Under the pieces are notes generated by a model. The model saw nothing but the letters and a program-made list of their open reading frames with translations. It was not told the origin of the DNA and made no database searches. Positions 37,205-45,847 of a DNA stretch of 64,000 bases are shown here, piece after piece. Numbering within the stretch: the stretch's first letter is position 1; each line of letters starts with the position of its first letter. Both the position numbers and the translations under genes were made by a program. The DNA lies in NCBI RefSeq assembly GCF_024626475.1, contig NZ_JANKHH010000003.1, forward strand, positions 186,001 to 250,000, written 5' to 3'. The stretch comes from Parerythrobacter lacustris. GTDB lineage: Bacteria > Pseudomonadota > Alphaproteobacteria > Sphingomonadales > Sphingomonadaceae.

Positions 37205-38419
37205 CTATGCGCGAAGCAGCTCCGGGAGATCGCCGGTCACGCCGCGCGCCTCGTCCATGAAGAAGGTCTTGAGCGGGCCGATGCGTTCGACCCCCGCCAT
37301 GCCGAAGCGGCGCAGCGCCGACGCGGCCCTGCCGGGTATGCCGAACAGCCGGGTCAAGCCGTCGGTCGCCAGCGCCACGGTGAAGGCATCGAGCCCGCGC
37401 CATTGTTCGTATTTGCGCAGCAACTGCGCATCGCCCGGATCGAGCCCCAAGCGCATGCCTTCGGCCAGCACCTCCACCAGCGCGCCGACATCGCGCAGGC
37501 CGAGATTGAGGCCTTGCCCCGCGATGGGATGTATCCCGTGCGCCGCATCGCCGATCAGCGCCAACCGGTCGCCCGTAATGCGCGCGGTGTGATGGAAGCC
37601 GAGCGGGTAGGACGATCGCGGCCCGACAGATTCAATTGTGCCGAACAATCCGCCCATCCGCTTCTCGACCTCGGCAAGGAACGCGCGGTCGGACAGTTTG
37701 AGCGTGCCCGCAGCATCCTTCTCGCCCACGGTCCACACCAGCGCGCTGCGATGCTTGCCGTCGGCGCGGTCGAGCATCGGCAGCAGCGCGAAGGGCCCGG
37801 CGGGGTAGAAGATTTCCCATGCCACATTGCCATGCGGCAGTTCGTGCGTCAGCCCGGCGATGATCGCGCGGTGGCTGTAGTCCCACTTGGCGATGGTGAT
37901 CCCGGCCTCGTCGCGCGTGGGGGAATTGCGCCCTTCGGCGGCGATCATCAGGCTGGCGTGCAGCGAAGTGCCGTCAGCCAGAACCACCGACACCCCGTGC
38001 GCGCCGCGATGGCGCTCCATGATCTCGCTCTTCGCATGCCACGCGATCAGCGGTTCTTCGCTCGCGGCCTCGAACAGCGCCAGCCGCAGTTCGCGATTGG
38101 CGAACATGCGGCCCAGCGTACCCTCGTGCGGTTCGGGCGTGAAGTCGATCGAGCCGGGCTTCATCTGGTCGGTCACCGCGATCGAGGCGATGGCGCAGCC
38201 GTGCGGTTCGAGCCGGTCGGCGAGGCCGATATTGGTGAACAGGTTCCAGCTCGCGGTGGAGATCGCCGAGGCGCGACCGTCGAACCCCTCGGCAGTCAGC
38301 TCGGCCGGGTCTGCGCGATCGACGACGTGGCTCGAAATGCCTTTGCGCGCGGCCGCGAGAGCGAGCATCATTCCCACCAGCCCGCCGCCGAGGATGAGAA
38401 GATCGCGCTTGTCCGTCAT
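37205..38419 (-). CDS. UbiH/UbiF-family FAD-dependent hydroxylase
   Basis: 404 residues from ATG 38419, with AGGAAC nearby upstream. The FAD-binding fold starts at LLILGGGLVGMMLALAAARKG, and the second FAD motif is LALIGDAAHGIHPIAGQGLN. This is the UbiH/UbiF/VisC family that hydroxylates ring carbons of ubiquinone precursors in the membrane. Which position it modifies cannot be told by eye. It is divergent from the permease fusion across about 166 bases. Confidence 0.87.
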   Translation of the reverse strand: MTDKRDLLILGGGLVGMMLALAAARKGISSHVVDRADPAELTAEGFDGRASAISTASWNLFTNIGLADRLEPHGCAIASIAVTDQMKPGSIDFTPEPHEGTLGRMFANRELRLALFEAASEEPLIAWHAKSEIMERHRGAHGVSVVLADGTSLHASLMIAAEGRNSPTRDEAGITIAKWDYSHRAIIAGLTHELPHGNVAWEIFYPAGPFALLPMLDRADGKHRSALVWTVGEKDAAGTLKLSDRAFLAEVEKRMGGLFGTIESVGPRSSYPLGFHHTARITGDRLALIGDAAHGIHPIAGQGLNLGLRDVGALVEVLAEGMRLGLDPGDAQLLRKYEQWRGLDAFTVALATDGLTRLFGIPGRAASALRRFGMAGVERIGPLKTFFMDEARGVTGDLPELLRA

Positions 38420-38585
38420 GCCATGTTCCTGTGTCCGATCAGCAACCCTTGGAACGGACACCGACGGCTGGCAAGCCCGCAGGGCAACAAACCGGTTGTC
38501 GTAAGCGCCCGGTTGACTTAGGCCTCCACGTGATGAGGGGCCTTTATCCGCGCGATCAACCAGTTATGCCCCGTGGAGCATGTCG

Positions 38586-41500
38586 ATGACGACGGCGACT
38601 GCCGCTGGGGAAACCGGAACATTCCGCAAGCTGCTGAGCGATCGCAGGCTGATCGCCTCGGCGCTGCTGACCACGGCGGTGGCGATCTTCTTCTGGACCC
38701 AATCGCGCTATCCCGCGCTCAACGAAAAAGCCGCGATGGGCGGCGATACCAACATGAACGGGATCGCCTTCGATCAGGTGCTCGAATGGATCCCCAACAG
38801 CGGCCTGTTGTGGGACATCACCGTCAACACGGTGAACTGGATGTACACCAACTGGAAGGGAATGACCTTCGGGGTGCTGTTCGCCGCCTGCGCGCTCACC
38901 CTGCTGGGGCTGATCGAGCGGCGCGGATTCGAGAACCGCTTTGCCAATGCTGCGCTCGGAGCGGCGATCGGTACGCCGCTGGGGGTATGCGTGAACTGCG
39001 CCGCACCCATCGCGCGCGGGTTGCACAGCGCCGGGATGCGGCTGGAGACGACGCTGAGTGCACTGGTCGCCTCGCCGACACTCAACGTCATCGTCGTCAG
39101 CATGTCCTTCGCCCTGCTGCCGTTCCACATGGCCGCGCTGAAGCTGGCCGGGGCATTGGTGTTCGTGCTGCTCGGCGTGCCGCTGCTCACCCGCTGGCTC
39201 CACCCGCGCGGGCTGGACGATGCCGCGCTCACCCGGATGCAGGGCGAGGTCGACGACCGGCGCGGCTGGATTGCGCGCAAGCTAGAGGCGCTGCGACCGC
39301 TGCCGGTGCCCGCCTCCGATGTCGACAGTTGGCCCAAGGCACTGGTGTGGCTGGCGCGGACCTTCGGTCGCAACCTGCTGTTCATCGCGCTGGTGACGGT
39401 GCCGATGATGGTGCTCGCCGGGGCGCTGGGGGCGATCCTGATCACCTTCCTCGACTTCGAGGATTTCCGCCGCCTGGTCGGCATGCCCACTTCGGTCCCG
39501 ATGATCCTGCTGGCGATGTGCTTCATCGCTGCGGTGGCAATCTTCTTGCCGGTGCCGATTGCATTCGACGTGATTCTCGCGGTGATCCTGATCAACGCCG
39601 GCTGGCCCACCCGCTATGTCATGCCGCTGCTGTTCGCACTGGGATGTTACAGCGTCTATTCGATGCTGATCGTCGGGCGGGCGATATCCTGGCGCATGTC
39701 GCTGGCGATGATGGCCTCCTTGGCGGCGCTCGCTGTGCTGCTTGGGGTCGGTGCCAACTGGCTCGACAAGACTATCCTCGAAGGGCGTCACAAGGATAAC
39801 ATCGCCTACCTCGCCAATGCGATGCCTTTCGACGGAGTGGCCGCCAAGCCAGTGACCGGATTGCTCGATGCATCGGCCATCCCAGCGGTCGATTACTATC
39901 CGGTGGAAGCGAAGATTGCACATCAAGGACCGGGGCAGGTGGCTGTCACTTCGGCCCTGCCGCAGGCCATCGCCAGCAAGGGTGCCGAAACCGGTTTCTC
40001 CCGGCTGATGGGACCCGAGATCGGGATCGATCTCCCTCCCGCGAACCGCGGGCTGGAGGTTCTTGAGCCTTACACCTTCATGTGGGGCCTCGCCGCCGGT
40101 GACACCACGGGGGACGGCTGGGTCGATATCGTCCTTGCGCGCAGTGGGTCGGTTGGCGGGCTCGCCTATTTCCGCAATATCGGCGGGACGTTCCAGCAGG
40201 TGCCGCTCGATCTCGGTCCGGTCGACAGCCAGTTTGTCGGGACGGTGATGCTTGCCAACCTCAATGACGATGATCTGCCGGACATGCTGGTCTCGACCTA
40301 TCTCAACGGCTCCTACATCTTCTGGAACCGGGGCGGGGAATTCCGCTGGGAAGACCGGGTCGAGCTCGACAACGGCGATGCAGGCGTGATCGCCGCCCCC
40401 GGTTTCGGCGATCTCGACGACGATGGCGACCTCGACATTCTGGCAGCGAACTGGACGATCGGGACCACCGCCAACAACGGCAACCCTTATCTCCTCTCTT
40501 CGCGCGACCGCGTGTTCTGGAACGAGGGCGGCAAGTTCGTGGCGCAGGTCCTCAACGGCGTACCGGGTGAAAGCCTGACCTCCGCGATCGAGGATATCGA
40601 CGGCAACGGCCTGCCCGACCTGTTGATCGGGGACGACGTTTCGACCGCCGACAAGATCTATCTCAATCAGGGCAACCGCAAATTCGTCCTCGCGAAAAAG
40701 TCCGACGGGATAGTACCCTACCTCACCAACACCTCGATGAGCATCGACTTCGGCGACATCGACAACGACCTGGTCGACGAGCTTTACGTCGCGCAGATTG
40801 CCTGGTCGCAGTGGCGGGTCGATTCGGTGAGGCCTGAATTGAGTTACTGCATGCAGCCGGAATACGGCATCACCAATCCGGAGCAGTGCTTCCTCAGCCT
40901 GCGCGAACGAAACCTGTCGGCGTCCGAAGCCCATTCGCGCTATTCGACCTGCGACCGGATTGCCGATCCGTCGTTTCGGCTGATCTGTGCAGCGCGAAGC
41001 CTCACCTTCCGCGCGAGCTTCTATGGCGACATTTCCGACTGCGGCCTGCTCAAGGGGATGGGCGGCAATCTCGAAGAGATGTGCCTCATTTCTGCCAAGC
41101 CCCGGTTCAAGAACGCGAAGGAAACGATCGAGCGCGAAGACTACGTCGGCGGCATCCGGCAGCGCAATATCCTGTTCAAACGCGCACAGGGCAAGGGTTT
41201 CGAAGACCGCACGATGGACTTCGGCGTTGATCGGCCCGGCTGGAGCTGGAACGCGCGGTTCGCCGATCTCGACCAGGACGGCTGGCAGGATTTGTTCGTG
41301 GCTACCGGCATGGCCTATCACCGCAACACCCAGCCCAACGCCTTTTACCGCAACCGTTCGGCACGTGGCTTCGTTCGTGCGGATGAGAAGTTCGGGCTGG
41401 CCGATCCCGTGCCGTCGACCACCTATGCGCTGGTCGATTACGACCGCGACGGCGATGTCGATGTCATCCGCGCGTCGTTGATGACCCAGCCGATCATCCA

Positions 41501-41795
41501 TCGCAACGACGCGCCTTCGGGACGGGCCTTTTGGGTCAGGATCGAGGACGCGGTGGGCAACCGGGCCGGGGTCGGCGCGCGCATCGTCATCACTACCGAC
41601 GATGGCACCAAGCGCGTGCGCGAAATCCGCCAGAGCGGCGGCTTTGCCAGCGGCCTCCACCCGCAGGCGCATTTCGGCATCGGCAAGGCGCAGAAAGTGA
41701 CGAAGATCGACGTTGTCTGGCGCGATGGCAGCACATCCACGATCGCGGGCGACTTCGCACCGGATTCCGAGATCGTAATCAGGCGTTCTCTTTAG
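38586..41795 (+). CDS. ArsP-like permease fused to FG-GAP/VCBS propeller and ASPIC/UnbV domain
   Basis: About 1069 residues. ATG 38586 has GGAG 7 bases before it; ATG 38580 is only 1 base from it and less likely. Residues about 20-400 are a polytopic permease resembling the ArsP_1 family, with IGTPLGVCVNCAAPIARG and ALVASPTLNVIVVSMSFALL. Residues about 480-970 carry Ca-binding FG-GAP-type repeats (GDTTGDGWVDIVLA, LANLNDDDLPDMLV, DLDDDGDLDILAAN, DLDQDGWQDLFVA), interrupted by a Cys-rich stretch. The C-terminus is ASPIC/UnbV-like (NRAGVGARIVI, GGFASGLHPQAHFGIG). The propeller should be periplasmic. Substrate unknown. Confidence 0.8.
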   Translation: MTTATAAGETGTFRKLLSDRRLIASALLTTAVAIFFWTQSRYPALNEKAAMGGDTNMNGIAFDQVLEWIPNSGLLWDITVNTVNWMYTNWKGMTFGVLFAACALTLLGLIERRGFENRFANAALGAAIGTPLGVCVNCAAPIARGLHSAGMRLETTLSALVASPTLNVIVVSMSFALLPFHMAALKLAGALVFVLLGVPLLTRWLHPRGLDDAALTRMQGEVDDRRGWIARKLEALRPLPVPASDVDSWPKALVWLARTFGRNLLFIALVTVPMMVLAGALGAILITFLDFEDFRRLVGMPTSVPMILLAMCFIAAVAIFLPVPIAFDVILAVILINAGWPTRYVMPLLFALGCYSVYSMLIVGRAISWRMSLAMMASLAALAVLLGVGANWLDKTILEGRHKDNIAYLANAMPFDGVAAKPVTGLLDASAIPAVDYYPVEAKIAHQGPGQVAVTSALPQAIASKGAETGFSRLMGPEIGIDLPPANRGLEVLEPYTFMWGLAAGDTTGDGWVDIVLARSGSVGGLAYFRNIGGTFQQVPLDLGPVDSQFVGTVMLANLNDDDLPDMLVSTYLNGSYIFWNRGGEFRWEDRVELDNGDAGVIAAPGFGDLDDDGDLDILAANWTIGTTANNGNPYLLSSRDRVFWNEGGKFVAQVLNGVPGESLTSAIEDIDGNGLPDLLIGDDVSTADKIYLNQGNRKFVLAKKSDGIVPYLTNTSMSIDFGDIDNDLVDELYVAQIAWSQWRVDSVRPELSYCMQPEYGITNPEQCFLSLRERNLSASEAHSRYSTCDRIADPSFRLICAARSLTFRASFYGDISDCGLLKGMGGNLEEMCLISAKPRFKNAKETIEREDYVGGIRQRNILFKRAQGKGFEDRTMDFGVDRPGWSWNARFADLDQDGWQDLFVATGMAYHRNTQPNAFYRNRSARGFVRADEKFGLADPVPSTTYALVDYDRDGDVDVIRASLMTQPIIHRNDAPSGRAFWVRIEDAVGNRAGVGARIVITTDDGTKRVREIRQSGGFASGLHPQAHFGIGKAQKVTKIDVVWRDGSTSTIAGDFAPDSEIVIRRSL

Positions 41796-42666
41796 AATTG
41801 TGGCCCATCCGCCGCGCCATGAACCGGCGATAGGCGGCGTGCCAGGCGGCCAGAGCGAAGGAAAAGTCGGGGTCATCTGACATCGCCCGAAGGCTGTCGT
41901 CCATCTGCCATGGCTTCGCGCGGCCATTGAAATGCAGCACGCGGGCATCCTGCACCCCGCCGCCCGCTGCCTCGTTCAACCGGCCCAGATGACCGAGCAT
42001 CAGGTTGTAGCTGGGGTCGAGAATATGAACCTCGGCACCGAACAGACGGTTGAGCACGGCCTGGTCGGTGTGGTCGCTGGCCACCGTAGACCAGCGCTCG
42101 GGCGCGAGTTCTCCAATGACACGGTCGCGCATGGCGGCTTGGCGAAGTTCCTGTGAGACCCGGACGAACCCGGCGTTGAAACTGCGGAAGGCGTCCGCAT
42201 TGGCCGTTCCAGCGCCTTCGGCGAGCGTTTCGGGATCACGCCTGTTGCCCGCCAGATAAGCCCGGTCGCCGCTGGCCGCGATCGGAGCATCGAGCGAGGC
42301 AACCGTCTCGACCGATGCGCAGAACAGCACGTCGCTGTCCACGAACAGGGCAGGGCGCGCCGACACCCCGTCGAACAGGTCGAGCGAGAAGAAGCGCCGG
42401 TAGCGCGAGGCGAGCGACGGCCGAGCCGCGACCAGGTTACTGATGGCGCGGGCGAGATCGCTCGACGGAGTGCGGCAGGTGAGGCGCGGGAACTGCGCTT
42501 CCAGTTTCGCCGCGACCGGGTTCGGCAGATCGTCGTGTATGACAGCAATCGGACTGTCGAACCATGGATTGTGGTGCAGGAACGAGTCCAGCATCGTCTG
42601 GGTGCCGGTGATGAACCCGGTCGAACTGACCGTCACCAGCTCCACCGGTAGGCTGCTTGTCCGCAT
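41779..42666 (-). CDS. Family 8-like glycosyltransferase, last gene of the lasso-type cluster
   Basis: 295 residues. The GT-A metal motif is in ALFVDSDVLFCAS (Asp-X-Asp), with FRSFNAGFVRVS and the C-terminal HFNGRAKPWQ that is characteristic of GT8 enzymes. It starts 3 bases after the cyclase stop, so it belongs to the same transcript. GT8 enzymes transfer hexoses from nucleotide sugars; sugar attachment to the peptide is possible but is only suggested by position. Its end overlaps the convergent permease fusion by 17 bases. Confidence 0.8.
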   Translation of the reverse strand: MRTSSLPVELVTVSSTGFITGTQTMLDSFLHHNPWFDSPIAVIHDDLPNPVAAKLEAQFPRLTCRTPSSDLARAISNLVAARPSLASRYRRFFSLDLFDGVSARPALFVDSDVLFCASVETVASLDAPIAASGDRAYLAGNRRDPETLAEGAGTANADAFRSFNAGFVRVSQELRQAAMRDRVIGELAPERWSTVASDHTDQAVLNRLFGAEVHILDPSYNLMLGHLGRLNEAAGGGVQDARVLHFNGRAKPWQMDDSLRAMSDDPDFSFALAAWHAAYRRFMARRMGHNSKENA

Positions 42667-42669
42667 CGG

Positions 42670-44352
42670 TCAGAAGTCCAGAAACTGGACGGCGCGGCGC
42701 AGATGGCCCAGCCGTGGATCGCCGAACTGCGGCGGGTTCTTCAGGTCGGCCACGAGAGCATCCATGTCGAAATATTCCGCGCGTTTCATCGCGGATGCTC
42801 GCGCCTCGACCTCTTCGCCCAATATGCGCAAGGCTGCCGAAAGCTTGAGCGCGAGATCGCCCGTGCGCAGCGGCTCGTGCTTCGATGGATCGGTGCGGAT
42901 CGATTCCGGCAGCAGCCCGCGCGTCATTTCGCGGAAAAACCAGCGTTTGACCGGACCCTTGCGGAACACTTCGGCCGGCAGCCGATAGGCGAATTCCATC
43001 AACCGCCGGTCGAGCAGGGGATAGAGGTAGTCGATACCCTTCGCGCGTCCGCTCAGTGCCCAGTCCTCGACCCGAGCCGATACCGAGCCGAGACCGTGAA
43101 GCGTTTCGACGGCTGAGTGGACCGACCGCAAGTCGACGCTGCGTTTGGGCGGGAGAGTAACCGAGGCGAGGAAATCGGCCGAGAGATAGGTGCTCGACAC
43201 GGCCAATCCATCCGGCGTCGGCTGAGCGTTTAGCTGGTCCAACCCTTCACGAAAGACCCGCCCGATCGAGCGCAGGTTACGCGTCCCTGCTAGCGCGGCA
43301 AGCTTGGCGAATCGGAATTTGGAAAGATATTCGCCCTGCAACCCGCGCCCGTTGAAGCTGATCGCCTCGTCACCGCCCCAGCCCGAGAATATCGCTTCGA
43401 TCCCGCGCTGAGCTGCGGCATCCTGCACCGCGTCCTCGTGGAGCAGGTTCCACTGGTTCGGCCCCTTCGCCCAGTCCTGCCGCAGGAGGTGGGCGATGCG
43501 TTCGGCATCGACGGGGGAAACGACAAAATCGATCCCGGCTAAATCGACGGCAGCCCGGATGCGGCCGCTCTCGCCGCCTTCCCCGAGACCCTGCCAGGCA
43601 AAGCCGATTGCGCTCGATCCCATGGCCGGAAGCTGCGGAACGGCGAGGGCGACAATGGCCGAGGAATCCAGCCCGCCGGAAAGATGGAACCCGATCTTCG
43701 CGTTGCTGCGCAACCGATCCTGGACGGACCGCGCGAGCAGTTCCCTGCCTTCCTCGAGCAAAGCGTCAATCGGTGGCATCCGGTCCGGCGGGCCGATCCG
43801 GGGCTTCCACCAACGATAGGTCTCGCAATTCCCGTCGCGATCGACGGTTAATCCGTGGCCGGGCGGGAGGCGGCGGATATCGCGGTAGAAGGTACTTTCA
43901 GCCGCGGCACGGTGGCCACCGAGAACTGCGGCTGCGAGGTGTGAGGGGTCAAATTCCGGGCATTCACCCTCGCCGATCAACGGCTCGATGGTGGCCGAGA
44001 CCTCGAGTTGCGACTTGCGCAAGCGATAGAACAGCGGGCAGGCGCCGATATGGTCGCGCACGGCGTGGACCAGGCCTGTCGCCCTGTCATCAATGATGAT
44101 CGCGAAATCGCCAAACAGGTGGTCGGCAAATTCTCTTTCCCATCTGCGCCATGCTGCGCCGATCAACTCGGCATCGGTGCAATCGTTTGCCAGCGAAAGC
44201 ATTGAGCAGGATGCAGCCCTGTCGTCGAACCGGGCGGAATAGATTATCTGCGTCTGCCCGAAACCCGAATCCTCAATTTCGAAGCCATGGGCCACAACCG
44301 ACCGGGGCGTGCAAGGCCCCGCCCCAGGAGTTTGGCTGTCACGAAAAGGCAC
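42670..44352 (-). CDS. Asparagine-synthetase-like lasso cyclase (C protein)
   Basis: 560 residues from GTG 44352; an in-frame stop lies just upstream, so it cannot start earlier. The N-terminal Ntn-like half lacks the Cys2 glutaminase nucleophile, as in lasso cyclases. The PPi-loop SGGLDSS (residues 225-231), FSGWGGDEAISFNG and YPLLDRRLMEFAYRLP define the ATP-dependent synthetase half. In lasso biosynthesis this enzyme adenylates an Asp/Glu side chain and joins it to the core N-terminus. The precursor peptide gene lies 68 bases upstream, separated by a strong hairpin. Confidence 0.88.
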   Translation of the reverse strand: MPFRDSQTPGAGPCTPRSVVAHGFEIEDSGFGQTQIIYSARFDDRAASCSMLSLANDCTDAELIGAAWRRWEREFADHLFGDFAIIIDDRATGLVHAVRDHIGACPLFYRLRKSQLEVSATIEPLIGEGECPEFDPSHLAAAVLGGHRAAAESTFYRDIRRLPPGHGLTVDRDGNCETYRWWKPRIGPPDRMPPIDALLEEGRELLARSVQDRLRSNAKIGFHLSGGLDSSAIVALAVPQLPAMGSSAIGFAWQGLGEGGESGRIRAAVDLAGIDFVVSPVDAERIAHLLRQDWAKGPNQWNLLHEDAVQDAAAQRGIEAIFSGWGGDEAISFNGRGLQGEYLSKFRFAKLAALAGTRNLRSIGRVFREGLDQLNAQPTPDGLAVSSTYLSADFLASVTLPPKRSVDLRSVHSAVETLHGLGSVSARVEDWALSGRAKGIDYLYPLLDRRLMEFAYRLPAEVFRKGPVKRWFFREMTRGLLPESIRTDPSKHEPLRTGDLALKLSAALRILGEEVEARASAMKRAEYFDMDALVADLKNPPQFGDPRLGHLRRAVQFLDF

Positions 44353-44363
44353 GCAGAATCGCT

Positions 44364-44398
44364 AAAAGGCCGCGCCGACCAATGGGTCGGCGACGGCC
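44364..44398 (-). terminator. Rho-independent terminator/attenuator between precursor and cyclase genes
   Basis: Read on the minus strand the sequence forms a near-perfect hairpin: GGCCG, one bulged T, CGCCGACC, a CATT loop, then GGTCGGCG and CGGCC, followed by TTTT. That is 13 paired bases with a T-run. It lies 22 bases after the precursor stop and 11 bases before the cyclase GTG. Partial read-through would keep precursor mRNA in excess over the enzymes. Confidence 0.85.
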
Positions 44399-44420
44399 AT
44401 TTCAGACCTGCAATCGCAAG

Positions 44421-44552
44421 TCAGGACGGGTTGTAGAACGGGTCCTCGACCGTGCGGGCGACGGCACCAGCGGCAGTCCGCTTTACCGGCGTGATCGAGC
44501 GTACAGAAGGCTTCTGCCATGCGGAACGTTGCGGTGCATTGGTCTTGGTCAT
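44421..44552 (-). CDS. Putative lasso peptide precursor (A peptide), 43 residues
   Basis: Found by translating the gap on the minus strand from ATG 44552 to TGA 44421. The leader holds WQKPSVRSI (residues 12-20), like the aromatic-x-x-Pro-x-hydrophobic motif bound by lasso RRE domains, and Thr26 at the conserved -2 position if cleavage follows Ala27. The predicted core is AGAVARTVEDPFYNPS: Ala1, an acidic residue at position 9 (Glu) for a 9-membered macrolactam, a 7-residue tail, and a C-terminal Ser. An alternative core starts one residue later at Gly, with the ring acid at 8 or 9. It lies between the RRE and cyclase genes, exactly where a precursor is expected. Confidence 0.8.
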   Translation of the reverse strand: MTKTNAPQRSAWQKPSVRSITPVKRTAAGAVARTVEDPFYNPS

Positions 44553-44587
44553 GGTGACGAATCAGCCCCTGTCTGAATGTTAATTGA

Positions 44588-44603
44588 TTTCCCTTAACGG
44601 AAA
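44588..44603. promoter_or_regulatory. Near-palindrome in the AT-rich leader region of the precursor gene
   Basis: TTTCCCTTAACGGAAA matches its own reverse complement at 14 of 16 positions and lies 36-51 bases upstream of the precursor start, in an AT-rich stretch unusual for this GC-rich cluster. This region probably holds an internal promoter, and the dyad could be an operator. I cannot assign -35/-10 boxes with confidence. Confidence 0.35.
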
Positions 44604-44649
44604 AACATGTGGTGAAGCAAGAGGTAACTCCAATCGCGCAGCCCGCGTG

Positions 44650-44940
44650 TCACTTGCGCAACGTGGCGAGTCCAAGTTCCAGCAACGAGGCGAGAAATTC
44701 CTCAGTCTCTTCCCGGCACTGCTCGGTCTCGACATCGAACTCCTGCTCGAGTCCGGCACAGAGATCGCAGAAGGTCTTGTCCTCGCTCAGTTCGAGCCAG
44801 ATCCGCGCACCGGTCTGTTCGAAATGGAAATACCGCCCGCTTTCGATGTCCATCAGCGACATGCCGTCGGCAACTTCGCTGTATAGCACATCCTCGTTGC
44901 GCAGTACGACGGCTTCGGGGGCAATGCTGGTCTCGCTCAT
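44650..44940 (-). CDS. PqqD-family RRE protein (lasso B1 type)
   Basis: 96 residues from ATG 44940; a longer frame exists upstream but adds no domain. The PqqD-like winged-helix RRE pattern is visible: VLRNEDVLYSEVADGMSLMD, SGRYFHFEQTGARIWLEL, FLASLLELGLATL. These domains bind the leader peptide and present it to the protease and cyclase. It lies 97 bases upstream of the precursor gene, on the same strand. In most lasso clusters the B2 protease is adjacent or fused to it; here none is. Confidence 0.87.
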   Translation of the reverse strand: MSETSIAPEAVVLRNEDVLYSEVADGMSLMDIESGRYFHFEQTGARIWLELSEDKTFCDLCAGLEQEFDVETEQCREETEEFLASLLELGLATLRK

Positions 44941-44983
44941 GCTGCCGCTCAACCACCAGACGCATCGGTTCGCAAGCCCCAAT

Positions 44984-45847
44984 TCACGCTGCGTACCCCA
45001 GCCGCTCCATGACGGCACAATGATCTGCGTGGATTCTTGAAGCCTGCAGCGCTGTCAGTTCGCGGATGCCTTGCCCGCCAGCTCCTGCGCGAAAGAAGCT
45101 GCGCGTTTGCGACGGTTTCTCGGCGAAACCGCCCTGCGCTTCGGCGGCAGAAAGTCGCGCGAAGCTGCAAGCTTCAACCGCGCGCTGCACAGTGTCATCG
45201 CCCAGATCGATGCCGGAGAATTCGAGCACCCGGATCAGGGCCGCCTTAGTGTCTGCCAACATATCCTCGTAACGCACCAGGCATACCGGCATGGCGCTCT
45301 GGTCGAGCCATGAGGCGATATTGCCCGACCAGTCCGCGATGCGCTGGGGCAGCGCCTTGCTGATCCTGTCGTCCCATGCGTCCTGACGGGCTTCGCTGTC
45401 CGCCATCCGCGCGATGATCGCATCGGCTGACTTGCCTTCGTGGTGGGCATAGGAGCCGACGATATCGAGCGGGTTGCGCACGACCACGATCGCGCCTGCG
45501 CTGGCCGATCGAGGGAACAGGTCGATCCCGTCCGGGGTGGACCGGAACGCACTGTGTGTCTTGATAAACACCGGTCCCTGCTGATCGTGGGCGAAGGCGC
45601 GGTGGTAATCCGACTGATACGCCAACAGCTCGTCGAGTGAGTGGTGCGCCGAATCGATTGCTGCATGTTCATCGAGCTGCGCGCGCTCGAACACCACCGC
45701 TGTGCCTACAAGCTGGTTGAGATCGACCGGCTCTTCTGGACACAGGCAAGCAGTCAGCAACGCGCGCAGCCACGTACTGCCGGATTTCGGGTAGGATGCG
45801 AGCCAGACGATCGACCGACCGGGTTCGTACTCCGCTTGCGGCGTCAT
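44984..45847 (-). CDS. Sulfotransferase 1 of the lasso-type cluster
   Basis: 287 residues, a Sulfotransfer_1-type enzyme. The PAPS 5'-phosphosulfate loop is WLASYPKSGSTWLRALL and the 3'-phosphate site is VVVRNPLDIVGSYAHH; RKG-like C-terminal contacts appear in GGFAEKPSQTRSFFRAG. It would transfer sulfate from PAPS to a hydroxyl. Its ATG overlaps the kinase stop (ATGA), so the two are made together. The acceptor is unknown; Tyr, Thr or Ser in the core peptide are candidates. Confidence 0.85.
   Translation of the reverse strand: MTPQAEYEPGRSIVWLASYPKSGSTWLRALLTACLCPEEPVDLNQLVGTAVVFERAQLDEHAAIDSAHHSLDELLAYQSDYHRAFAHDQQGPVFIKTHSAFRSTPDGIDLFPRSASAGAIVVVRNPLDIVGSYAHHEGKSADAIIARMADSEARQDAWDDRISKALPQRIADWSGNIASWLDQSAMPVCLVRYEDMLADTKAALIRVLEFSGIDLGDDTVQRAVEACSFARLSAAEAQGGFAEKPSQTRSFFRAGAGGQGIRELTALQASRIHADHCAVMERLGYAA

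Noticed and set aside
38485-38500. ACCGGT-centred imperfect dyad between ubiH-like gene and permease fusion
   Set aside because: Weak symmetry and no pectin gene nearby; probably chance.
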